Of a stretch of DNA of 64,000 nt, positions 50,301 to 59,086 are shown one piece after another. Numbering within the stretch: the stretch's first letter is position 1; every line of letters begins with the position of its first letter. The translations under genes were made by a program, and so were the position numbers. The notes under the pieces were generated by a model. It was not told the origin of the DNA, ran no database searches, and worked only from the letters and a program-made list of their open reading frames with translations. The stretch is from Marsupella aquatica (lineage: Eukaryota > Marchantiophyta), in the NCBI GenBank assembly GCA_973895155.1, contig OZ316897.1:9858001-9922000 (forward strand), read 5' to 3'.

Positions 50301-50495
50301 ACAGAACGCCCCTTGATCGCGGCACTAACGGCTACTGCAGATGTCAGGACACGAGAAAAAGTCTTTGAAGTGGGAATGGATACTATACTTTTGAAGCCAA
50401 TCACAGCTGATAAACTACGGGAAGAACTTACAAAATTGCTGCAACTTACAGGAGAGACAGTCACCGAGGAAGGGGAGTCGAGTGGAACTCTTTGA
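44325..50495 (+). CDS. ETR1: Ethylene receptor, hybrid histidine kinase (ETR1-like)
   Basis: This is an ER-membrane ethylene receptor that, by family knowledge, represses ethylene responses through CTR1-type kinases until ethylene binds. Exons are 44325-44765, 45056-45289, 45767-46045, 46223-46498, 47103-47594, 47851-48144, 48526-48684, 49208-49378 and 50253-50495, all phase 0, giving 862 residues. Features: a hydrophobic segment at 13-33, a Cys-containing extension, and ethylene-binding helices from about 126 to 215, with Asp125, Tyr132 and the copper ligands Cys165 and His169 (VLCGLTH). Then GAF (about 226-410), the H box HEMRTPMHAI (His461), the N box IGNAIKF, DTGVGI and GGTGLGLAI, and a receiver with phospho-acceptor Asp777 (DLCMPEMDG) and Lys830. 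All kinase and receiver motifs are intact. The ATG at 44,325 was chosen because upstream codons in this frame offer only GTG. Confidence 0.95.
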
Positions 50496-52297
50496 ATTGC
50501 TTTGGTCTGTTATGTAACTTACTCACAGTGGGGGCGATTGGTGTCCATTTTTGGCAAGAGTTATCGACCTAACAATTACAATGATTGAGCATAAGCTTCT
50601 GACCAGGGCAGGGCAGCAAATACCCTAGGGCTTCACAATAGAATAAGTGATGGCCGCCAAGAGTCCACAACTGCATTAGGTACATGGATCGACACCTCTT
50701 CTGACATATTCAGGCATGCCTGACGAGCTGATGTTCGAGTGGCTACTTGGATGGTAGTATGTTTAATATCCTGAGCATGTAACTTCTAGTGTACAGTTTG
50801 AAGACTAGCCTAAACGATGGCCAATTAAAAAGGACCTAGAGCGGCCTGGTTACTCTACGGTATTCATTCCTCTTGAACATAGTTTTGTATTCCAGACTCT
50901 AGGTATGAATGACCTTAAATAAAATAAAATTAAATAGAAGTATTTTTTGTACAAAAAGGACTTCCTATCTATTGAGGATCCAAAGGATTAGTGATCACAA
51001 TTAAAGATTCATGGATATTAATTGTAATGAAATCATTACCATTTTAGCAAATCGAATTGATCAATGCGAGTGGATTTCCTATTACGATAAATAGCTAAAA
51101 CAATGGCTAAACCGATGGTTGCTTCGGCTGCTGCAATAGATATTATAAAAATAGAGAAAATTTCTCCTTTTATTTGTGAATTATCCATAAAATTGGAAAA
51201 AGTAACTAGATTTATATTAACGGCGTTAAGAACTAACTCTAAGCACATAAGTGCTCTAACCATATTTCAGCCGAGCTTTGAAACTTGTGTCCAAGCTAGA
51301 AGACTCAATCTTTGTATATGCTATCACTTTACCTTGCTTTTCTCCAGATCTGGATAAGTTTCAAGTCTCGGCTCTTACGATGTGCTGTCACAGGAACATT
51401 TGCATTGTCAGTTCCCATGAAAGCGGAAATTGTCACCTTATTGACCAAGAGATTTGCTGTAACATGAATTTGTGCATTGTCATTGCCAATGGAATCGGAA
51501 AGTGTCGCCTTGCTTGTTGCGTTCAGCCAATCATTCATTCAAGGATTCTGGGTCTTCATCACTTACAACGAGTATCCAGAGATAGATAGTATTACGTACA
51601 AGAATTAGTCAGCAACAGGGCTCGTTTAGGAAGGCTTTCTCCCTAATATTCCTGGATTCACATTTTGACAGGTTTCGCTCCTGCAAACTTCGTCTTACTC
51701 GCACACGTCATAGAATCTCATCGATTAGATATATCAGATTTTAAGCAAAGAAGGCTATGGCATTTTGTTGTAATATTTCAACAGATCTTGAATTCCTATA
51801 CAATCAAGCAGATGCTCTGTGGTTGTAGGAAAATCTGTATACATGACCCCCGAGTTCTAACAAAGAGCGTCATCTTGAGTAAGACATCTGGAAACACAGA
51901 ACTACGGAGTCCCCGGCCCAGTATGTGTTGATGCAAAATACGAGGTAGGCTGGCACACTGGACATGCATCACGTACAGCATAGAGTCACATTCACGCTGG
52001 TATTGAGAATAGACCAATCCAATAAAAATGCTTACAACCAAGCATCTTACTGTCATTAGCCTGGGAAATTGTGTCCTTGCAGATCACTCTAGCCTTGTAA
52101 AACAAGAGAGATCAATCAGCGACAAAGTAAGGGAGTCAATAAAAATCTGTTTGGGACATGTCAAGTTCTCTGCTCTCCACTGAGCCAAAAAGAGAGGAGG
52201 CTGCTCTATAACAAAATCTTCAAGCATCTCGAGAGCCACAAGCACTCCTCTACTCAGTCAAAGTAATCTGTTAGCACTCCCCTGCTCAACCACAATT
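50496..52297. other. Ethylene-receptor 3' flank and spacer
   Basis: Apart from the plastid insertion, this holds the receptor's likely 3'UTR and unremarkable spacer. A local imperfect duplication (GCTGTCACAGGAACATTTGC compared with GCTGTAACATGAATTTGTGC) lies at about 51,382-51,530. Confidence 0.5.
50915..51268 (-). pseudogene. ndhE: Nuclear insertion of plastid DNA (NUPT) with truncated ndhE
   Basis: Minus-strand 51263-51036 encodes 75 residues that read as the C-terminal three quarters of plastid NdhE (NDH-1 subunit 4L): [11 protein letters not shown]-type start, [40 protein letters not shown]. The usual first 25 or so residues are missing; the frame is broken immediately upstream of the internal Met, which marks the right junction at about 51,264-51,270. 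The AT-rich stretch below 51,036 to about 50,915 may be the plastid ndhE-ndhG spacer. There is no disabling mutation in the retained part, so the transfer may be fairly young. It is not expected to be expressed as a nuclear gene. Confidence 0.85.
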
Positions 52298-52903
52298 TTA
52301 TGCCTCCTTAGCCGCCTCCTCCACCGGCCACTGATACAGCGCCTCCAAACGATGTCCCTCCGGATCATACACAAAGCATGTGTAGTAATTCTCATGAATC
52401 TCCAGCCTGAGTCCAGGCGCTCCATCACCTCGCCCAGCGTTTGCAAGAGCCGCAGCATAGAAAGCATCTACCGCCTCACGGCTTGGAGCATTGAAACAGA
52501 GATGAGTACGTGCCCCATGAGGAGCGGCCTGTGTTCGTTTCGCGAGCAATGTCAACAACCTCTTCGTCATGAAATTCAAACAGGGCCAAAAAACTGACAG
52601 TCAAATCCAACAAACTCCAAAGACATGATCAAAAACAATGGGCCGAGCTACTCAATGTGCAGTACAAACCTCAGGATCCTCAAATAACGTAAACGGCTCA
52701 GAATCCACTCCCTCATCGACCGGATAGCCCCAGCCACAGACCTCAGCATGTTTACCCACAGGCTGGTCACGGTAGACCTGGGTTATACCGAAGGTGGCGA
52801 AGACTGCATTGTAAAATTTCTCACAGACGGGCATGGACTTGACGCCGAAAGACAAGTGGCCGAGGAGACTGAGGCGACGTGGGTTGGTTGTGTAGGATGC
52901 CAT
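52298..52903 (-). CDS. VOC (glyoxalase/bleomycin-resistance/dioxygenase) family protein
   Basis: Two exons, 52903-52670 and 52528-52298 (phase 0), give 154 residues, the usual size for a stand-alone vicinal-oxygen-chelate protein. The order is typical: an N-terminal half with LGHLSFGVKSMPVCEKFYNAVF, ending in PFTLFEDPE, and a C-terminal half with THLCFNAPSREAVDAFYAAA, GLRLEIHENYYTCFVYDPEGHRLEAL. The His near the start (GHLSFGV), the His in THLCF and the Glu in HRLEAL are candidate metal ligands. The substrate cannot be told from the sequence. The acceptor before AAPHGARTH was chosen because it gives a natural VOC junction; a slightly longer exon is possible. The architecture is close to proteins common in bacteria and fungi, but the gene has a plant-like intron. 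There are no organelle-targeting features. Confidence 0.85.
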
Positions 52904-53624
52904 AGTGGCGTCTCGATAGATGGATAGGCCGTGCGGTGAATATTGGGTGCTTTTTTACTTCAACTCCAGGAGAGGAGGAAAGGAGAACAGTGAGCTTCAC
53001 AGACCAAGGAAATCATGTGCACGCATTTGTCACTGCTTCGAATGATTGCCGTTAACCTCCATCTGAACTATACAAGGAAAATGTTATTAAAGGTTATCAG
53101 CTCCTTGAACTGTCCGTTGGTCGAGGGGCAAAATCTGTGCCACACCACTGCTCAGTTTGCAAGCCAAACACCTATCGAGAGGGCTTGTAGATCTGTTGAT
53201 GAGCCTTGCAATTTCCGACAACAAGGGAGTCGTCGTTCACACGTGTGCTCATACATTGCAGCTACTTGACTGACAACAGAGAAGGAAACCCAATGTCTTG
53301 TTCTTCTTCAGGAGCCTGGAGAGCCTCACTTTCAAAACTAATGTCCAAACAAGCACGGAGAAGCAAGGAATTGCACCATCAAAGGCTGCACAATCTCACC
53401 AACAGCTTCCAGATGAGAACAGAGCAGCAAATTCTTAGTTAGCTACTCCTGTACAGACCGGACCATGGGAGAGTCTCAGGATTGAATAGCAGTGAGCCCA
53501 GCTTCATACTTAGTATACATTCTGCACCTTCATTGCAAAAGTATCCCATTATGAAATCATTACCTGTCTACTACTGTGTTGCTGAAGTTGCGAAACCTGT
53601 CAACGACACATTATTCAACGTTCC

Positions 53625-53748
53625 CATTTTTTTTTCCTTTTTTAAAAGGGGAAATCTGTGAAACCACACAGAAAAGGAACAATGTCACAACATTTGAATC
53701 CTAGACCAATGAGTCTCAAGTGAGCTACCACACACCCAACCATGCCTC
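53625..53748 (-). mobile_element. tRNA-derived SINE-like element, copy 2
   Basis: On the minus strand the head reads GGCATGGTTGGGTGTGTGG, then GTAGCTCACTTGAG and GGATTCAAAT, matching copy 1 near 1.2 kb over the A-box and B-box region. It ends in an A-rich stretch (TTTTAAAAAAGGAAAAAAAA), as expected of a retroposed Pol III transcript. Confidence 0.55.
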
Positions 53749-54278
53749 TCTGGGCTTACTCAACCTTCCTTAATCCTCAATATGATGTTCCAAAACAGGT
53801 GGGCTGAGAAAATTTTCTGGCAGTTTTGGACTTTCTGAAAATGGGAAGGAAATTAAATTCCAGACATGACAGTGTGAAAAACTTTATATGAAGTGAAATG
53901 TCCCCCAAAATGATGGTTTTTTGTTGAAATAGTCCCTGATCACATGTGTTGGCTAAGTGTGCGGGAAATACAGCAAACATTTTTGGCTCGGAAAACTTTA
54001 AATGGCCACCCGAGAAAGCGTCGACGCAAATTAAAAAATAACTTTAGGCAAAGATCGAGACCCAAATTACCCCACTATGGAACATCTCCGGGTCACTCAG
54101 TGAAAACGAAGCCAGGATGGCACAAACTCCCCCATGGACTTCTTCAACGAAATGGACCTCAAGTTTCGTCAAATGTAACTCTAGTAATACTACGTACAAT
54201 CCTCGATGAAATAATTATGTCATCAGCCTAAGGGTCAGGGTGTGGGCTAGAAGTCTTGGGCACTGAATTTGATTCTTG

Positions 54279-54432
54279 TCAAAACGATTCTCAAAGCTGT
54301 CGATGATTGATTCTGAACGCAGTATATGACAATCTTAACAATCAGCCTTCAGAACCAATCATTATCCACAGCAATGAGAATCGTTTTGCTTCAGATTCTC
54401 ATACAATTCTGAAGGCTGATTGTGAAGATTGT
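54279..54432. repeat. Interleaved inverted repeats
   Basis: CAAAACGATTCTC at about 54,279 is the inverse of GAGAATCGTTTTG at about 54,376. ACAATCTTAACAATCAGCC at about 54,330 is the near-perfect inverse of GGCTGATTGTGAAGATTGT at about 54,412. The order is arm 1, arm 2, arm 1', arm 2', so the two stems cannot nest. Confidence 0.7.
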
Positions 54433-55565
54433 TGGAACAGATTCTTCAGATTGCTCGTCAGTGTTGACGAGGAGCTCTTGCTACACAATGTATTAGTTGG
54501 GAAAATTTGGACTGGGATTGTAAAAACGACTGTGAAGCTTGTAGCAAGACAGTGAACTAATCTGGCAGAGTATCTAAGGAGTATTTCCAAGTGAGGGCAA
54601 GTACGTTAACAGATACCACGAGGCAAGTGATGTTATGAAAAATCTTAATCTGTTCGTGTCGCTTCGATGCAATGATTCCATTGATCAATAAGAACAAGGC
54701 CTAGTACCCTCAAAGGTGAGAGCCATAGTCAAAATCTCCTCATCGAATAGAGAGATCTGGTCTACGGAGACCTGTTGGCAATCTTAGCGAGTGCTCAGTT
54801 TTGCTGCTCAAACCTCAATATTTAACTAAGAAAGTGCAATCAAAAGCTATTCCCTGGACTTACTGTCTAGAGTGAAACCTCTAGAAATGTTCAAGCCCAA
54901 AAATATGATCATAAGTTAAGCCCCTACATTTTGCGTGCTGTGCTCTGACTTATGAATTAATCACTAGACCTTGTTGAAAATGGAAGTGGATAATTCAATG
55001 GACACAAACTTCGGACACTTTACTCAGATGGACACAGGAACCTTTTAGTGTCATGATACTCGTGGAACCTTACAGTGTCATGTATGGAATTATAATAGGT
55101 TATATATATCACTGTAACCATGGGAACTGATGGATTTAGAAGCCTGTACACATAGAGTAACCATGGTAACCAAGGGAACTCAACTCCTTCAGTTGAATGA
55201 GAATGGAGGCTGCTGCATGGGCAGAATACTGGAGCAATCCACCCAAAACCTTCCATTGCTGGTCAAATATATGTTTACCTGTCATCTTAGATCAATTAAA
55301 GTGTAAGATGTGCTAAGGGAGCAAATTTAAATGTTTTGCTAGTTTCCATCAGGGTTTCACATGACCATCCTACGTCATGTCACAAGGTTTGTGTCCATCC
55401 AAACTTCCACCTCCTCTTTTTCCTCATAATTTCCTCTACATTTAATGCAAATCAATGAAAGTACATTATCTGATAAATTTAGGCCACTATTATAAGGAAT
55501 ATTCATTCCAAGGTAAAATAAGGAATATTCTAAGCTTATTTTCAATCTATTGGCCAATACTGCAT

Positions 55566-55906
55566 TTTACTAATCTACCTCCTTAACTTGACCATAATCT
55601 CTAACCTGCCCCCCAAACCATTTTTTAATTAGTCAGTGACCTTAACCCGGCCAAGCTAACCGGTGATGGCCACCCATTGGCCCACAATGTAACCGCATGG
55701 ACTCACCTTAACCGCACCTCTCCCCCACACCTTGTACAAAAGCTAGGAAACGCAATTGGGGAGGAGGTTAGGATGGGCGCCCAAGTGGGCAGCATGGTGA
55801 GTGATGTGGGTTACATTCACTCACTCTCAGCCAACCCCTCGTTAGAAGATGGGTAATTGTGACCGGCTTAGAAACTACGGTCAGTTTTTGGGGCAGGTTA
55901 GTAAAC
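55566..55906. mobile_element. Small MITE-like element
   Basis: The left end TTTACTAATCTACCTCC and the reverse complement of the right end, TTTACTAACCTGCCCC, agree at about 14 of 16 positions. The element is about 340 bp, non-coding, and has CTGCCCCCC patches like the 11-kb element. Confidence 0.5.
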
Positions 55907-55929
55907 CACTGATGGCCAATAATTCTTCC

Positions 55930-56550
55930 CGAGCTTTTTCAGTCTCGAGTTTTTGGCCAAAGAGCTCGATGAGAACGCCTTTGTTCAGTTTACGCAGAAA
56001 CCCTCGATCGCTCTTCTGTTGCTCTCGTTTTCCGTTCTTTGAGCGCATGTTTTGAAGCACATTCCGGCTTCGTCGATCCTCTTGCCATGCTACTCGTCTC
56101 CTCGGTTTGTAAACGCTTGTTGGTTCCGAGGTCTGGTTTTCAAAACATAGTCAATTTTTTTGCCATCCTTTTCTTTCCTTCCACTCGATTATCAACTCTA
56201 TCGACGAGTTTTGATTTCTCAGGTTCACATGTCTAACGCCAGGAACTCTGTCGATTTGCCCTCGTGTGTACTGTCGTGATTGCTGGCTTGTTGCGCCCGA
56301 CCTCGATACGCACGCCCATACTTCAGAGGTGTTTTTCGATTCCCGGAGTAGTTCCCAGTTTAGACGCAGAAAGAAGTGCATGTTGAAAAAGTGCTAGGGT
56401 ATTGTATTTCCCGAGCACAGAGCGTTGCAAGGTAAAGTCCCCGGCTCCCGCTTCGGCAACCGCCATCGAGAGGTACAAATTAGGTACTACTTTGCTTCAG
56501 GACACGTTACTACATGGCTCTTTTTTCCGTCGTCACAAACATAATTGAAC
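55930..56550 (+). pseudogene. Diverged copy of the 62-kb segment, frame broken
   Basis: Reading in the frame that gives FLAKELDENAFVQF and ending near HVLKHIPASSILL, this segment resembles the 62,026-62,283 frame (IAKDLVKNYSDNALVQFIETL, then YNRRLAASTVGL) but has stops. Similarity resumes at intervals up to the CATCGAGAGGT...GACACGTTA words near 56,470-56,510, which match 62,582-62,630. The protein family is not recognised. Confidence 0.45.
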
Positions 56551-56989
56551 ACTATATACGTTCATGGACAATGCCTCGTCTTTACTTTTGGACTAGTGTT
56601 TGCATTTCATTGTGACAAGGGCTCCGGACGTATGTGATGCTCGAGATGGTAATTCTGTTCGGACTTTCTTTCCAGGACTTTCTTGCCGGGACTACCTACC
56701 AAATCAAATGACGTCTATCCTGGTTTGATGTGACCCGACTGACCAAATTCGTTGCAATCTCTCGACGGAACATAGCCTGCAGATGACATCGAGCTGCGTA
56801 AAAGCACGCTTAGCGTGAGCTCTGTTAGTATTTGGGAAAATTCCGCAGCGTATGTGTTACACTTATTGGGTGATGACAAGGGGAAACTTTAGGGTGTACA
56901 GTTAGGGTACAGGCACGAGAATCCTGTGATGTGTACGAGGTGGCTGCATATCGAGAACGGTCAAGGGACAGACGCACGAGATTGGAGTG

Positions 56990-57605
56990 CATCCGGCTAC
57001 GGTAGCAGGAACAGAGAATCATCGAGTTGCAGCTGGAATCAGCATGGAGGAGAGGAAGCTGACAACTTTGAATCATAAGCAGAAGCGGGAAATTTGTAAT
57101 CACAAGCAGAAGAACCCAACGCTCACGAACAGAGAGTTGCAGGCATGGGTGTTAGAGACATTCGGTGCCAAGGTACATCAAGCGACCATCAGCCGAGTTC
57201 TGAAGAAAGCCTCCGCTTTGCTTTCCAACGTTACTTCCGATGACGTTAAGAGAAGTAGGAATCCTCGTTCCCCGGCCTTGGAGGGACCGAGGCCCGAGAC
57301 TGGATTGATTATAGCCACTGTAGCAGCAGCAGAGAATCCTCGAGTTGCAGGTGGAATCATAGAGGAGAGGAAGCTGACCACCTTGAGCCATAAGCAAAAG
57401 CGGGATATTTGTAACCACAAGCAGAAGAACCCAGACCTCACGAACAGAGAGTTGCAGGCATGGGTGTTAGAGACATTCGGTGCCAAGGTACATCAAGCAA
57501 CCATTAGCCGAGTTCTGAAGAAATCCTCCGCTTTGCTTTCCAACCTTACTTCCAATGACGTTAAGAGAAGTAGGAATCCTCATTGCCCGGCCTTGGAGGA
57601 AGCTC
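56990..57605 (+). repeat. 315-bp tandem duplication at the start of the pogo-like gene
   Basis: GAGGAGAGGAAGCTGAC at 57,047 recurs at 57,362, and both copies run on in near identity to AATCCTC and CGGCCTTGGAGG. The duplication includes sequence upstream of the start codon. Copy 2 has ATA where copy 1 has the start ATG. Confidence 0.95.
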
Positions 57606-59086
57606 TTTATCGTTGGTACCTTACTGCCCAGGAAGCTCGATTGCCCATTTCAGAGGACATGCTCACAGAAAAAGCTAAGGCATTGTATGAAATTTTGAGT
57701 GCGAAAGATTCTAACATTAAGGGCTGCAAGTTTAGCTCTGGGTGGCTGCAAGGTTTCAAAAAGCGGCACAACATTCAGCTGCGTGTCTCGCATGGCGAAG
57801 GTGATTCGGTTCAGGTCAATCAGGATACTTGGAACCAGTTTGCAGCGTTGAAGGCTACGCTGTCAACATACGAACCCTGTGATATCTTTAACATGGATGA
57901 AACAGGGCTCTTCTTCAAGTTGCAGCCGAACAAGTCATTGCGAGATAGAGTAGTCCAAGGGCAGAAAAGGGACAAGACTCGAATCACACTGGGATTGTGT
58001 TCGAATATGGATGGCAGCATGAAATTTCCCCCGCTGATAATCAACGAGTCTGCGAATCCCAAGGCATTCTCTCAACGCAAAATAAAGCGGCCCAACAACT
58101 TGGGAATCACGTGGTACAGTAACAAGAAGGCATGGATGCGAAGTGACGTCTTTCAGGACTGGGTGATGCGATTTGAGAATCGCATGAAATCTCTGGGTCG
58201 AAAGAAGGTTGCATTATTGGTGGACAATGCACCTGGGCATGTGTTAACGACCGTTGCAGACAAGCTAACGATCACAAAGGTTCTGTTTTTACCGGCCAAC
58301 ACCACCGCACGTTTCCAACCCATGGATGTAGGTATAATTCAGAGCTTCAAATGCCATTACAGGAAGTTGTTTGTGCGAAAACAACTGGCTGACTTGGAAA
58401 AGAATGAGCCATTGTCACTTGATATCTATCAAGCCGTAGTGATGGTTGTGAATGCATGGAACGATGGAGTAACCCAGCAGACAATACAAAATTGCTGGCG
58501 ACATTGTTCGCTGACAATTCCCCGAGACGCGCTGACAATTTACCGAGACGAGGCGCCTGATCAAGTGCAACGAGATGTTGACCTTGAGGCCTCACTGCAT
58601 GATGACGACCTTAATGCTCAATTGGAAGATCTCGGGGAGTATTTAGCACAATTGTCATTGCAATTCCCTGTCAACTTATCAGTGGACGAGTATATTGCTG
58701 CAGATTCAGTCAATAATGCTCCTACATTTTGCACAGATGCTGACATTTCGGACTATCTAGTGGATCGGCCTGAAGAAGAGGATGAACAGACTCCAATAGA
58801 GGAAGTTGTGCAAGAAGGTGAGAGGGAGGACAACGACTTAGTTGAGCCAGATATTGAAGTGCCTTACATGCCATTTGGCGTAGGCATGGCTCACTTCGAG
58901 TCTCTCCAGACATTCCTCCAACAGCAAGACTGGGATACTTATCAGCTGACAGTTGAATTGAAGAAGATGGTGAAAGTCTGCACGAAGGAGCACATGAAGA
59001 CTCTGGTTCAGACAAGCCTTGACAGTTTTTTTGAGCTGGAAAGTCACGTTGCAGATGGAATGATCGATTTAATGCAAGCTCCTTGA
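57044..59086 (+). CDS. Pogo/Tigger-like DDD transposase with duplicated CENP-B-type HTH
   Basis: This intronless frame of 680 residues belongs to the pogo branch of Tc1/mariner transposases, the family that gave rise to CENP-B, JERKY and TIGD proteins. The start is the first ATG at 57,044; the frame is open further 5' only by a GTG. Two copies of a CENPB_N-type helix-turn-helix region (ERKLTTL-HKQKR, LTNRELQAWVLETFGAKVHQ, ATISRVLKK) occupy about 1-60 and 106-165, from a 315-bp tandem duplication. A Tc5-type HTH (about 190-260) follows, then DDE_1 with Asp285 (NMDETGLFF), Asp394 (LLVDNAPGH) and Asp428 (ANTTARFQPMDVG). The C-terminal 150 residues are acidic. All three acidic catalytic residues and the full frame are kept, so it may be active or domesticated. 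No terminal inverted repeats could be found. Confidence 0.9.
   Translation: MEERKLTTLNHKQKREICNHKQKNPTLTNRELQAWVLETFGAKVHQATISRVLKKASALLSNVTSDDVKRSRNPRSPALEGPRPETGLIIATVAAAENPRVAGGIIEERKLTTLSHKQKRDICNHKQKNPDLTNRELQAWVLETFGAKVHQATISRVLKKSSALLSNLTSNDVKRSRNPHCPALEEALYRWYLTAQEARLPISEDMLTEKAKALYEILSAKDSNIKGCKFSSGWLQGFKKRHNIQLRVSHGEGDSVQVNQDTWNQFAALKATLSTYEPCDIFNMDETGLFFKLQPNKSLRDRVVQGQKRDKTRITLGLCSNMDGSMKFPPLIINESANPKAFSQRKIKRPNNLGITWYSNKKAWMRSDVFQDWVMRFENRMKSLGRKKVALLVDNAPGHVLTTVADKLTITKVLFLPANTTARFQPMDVGIIQSFKCHYRKLFVRKQLADLEKNEPLSLDIYQAVVMVVNAWNDGVTQQTIQNCWRHCSLTIPRDALTIYRDEAPDQVQRDVDLEASLHDDDLNAQLEDLGEYLAQLSLQFPVNLSVDEYIAADSVNNAPTFCTDADISDYLVDRPEEEDEQTPIEEVVQEGEREDNDLVEPDIEVPYMPFGVGMAHFESLQTFLQQQDWDTYQLTVELKKMVKVCTKEHMKTLVQTSLDSFFELESHVADGMIDLMQAP

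Larger units (their letters stand above)
52904..57043. other. Spacer between the VOC gene and the pogo-like transposase
   Basis: No gene is recognised. It contains the second SINE copy (53.63-53.75 kb), interleaved inverted repeats (54.28-54.43 kb), a small MITE-like element (55.57-55.91 kb) and the left copy of a diverged duplicated segment (about 55.93-56.55 kb). Confidence 0.6.
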
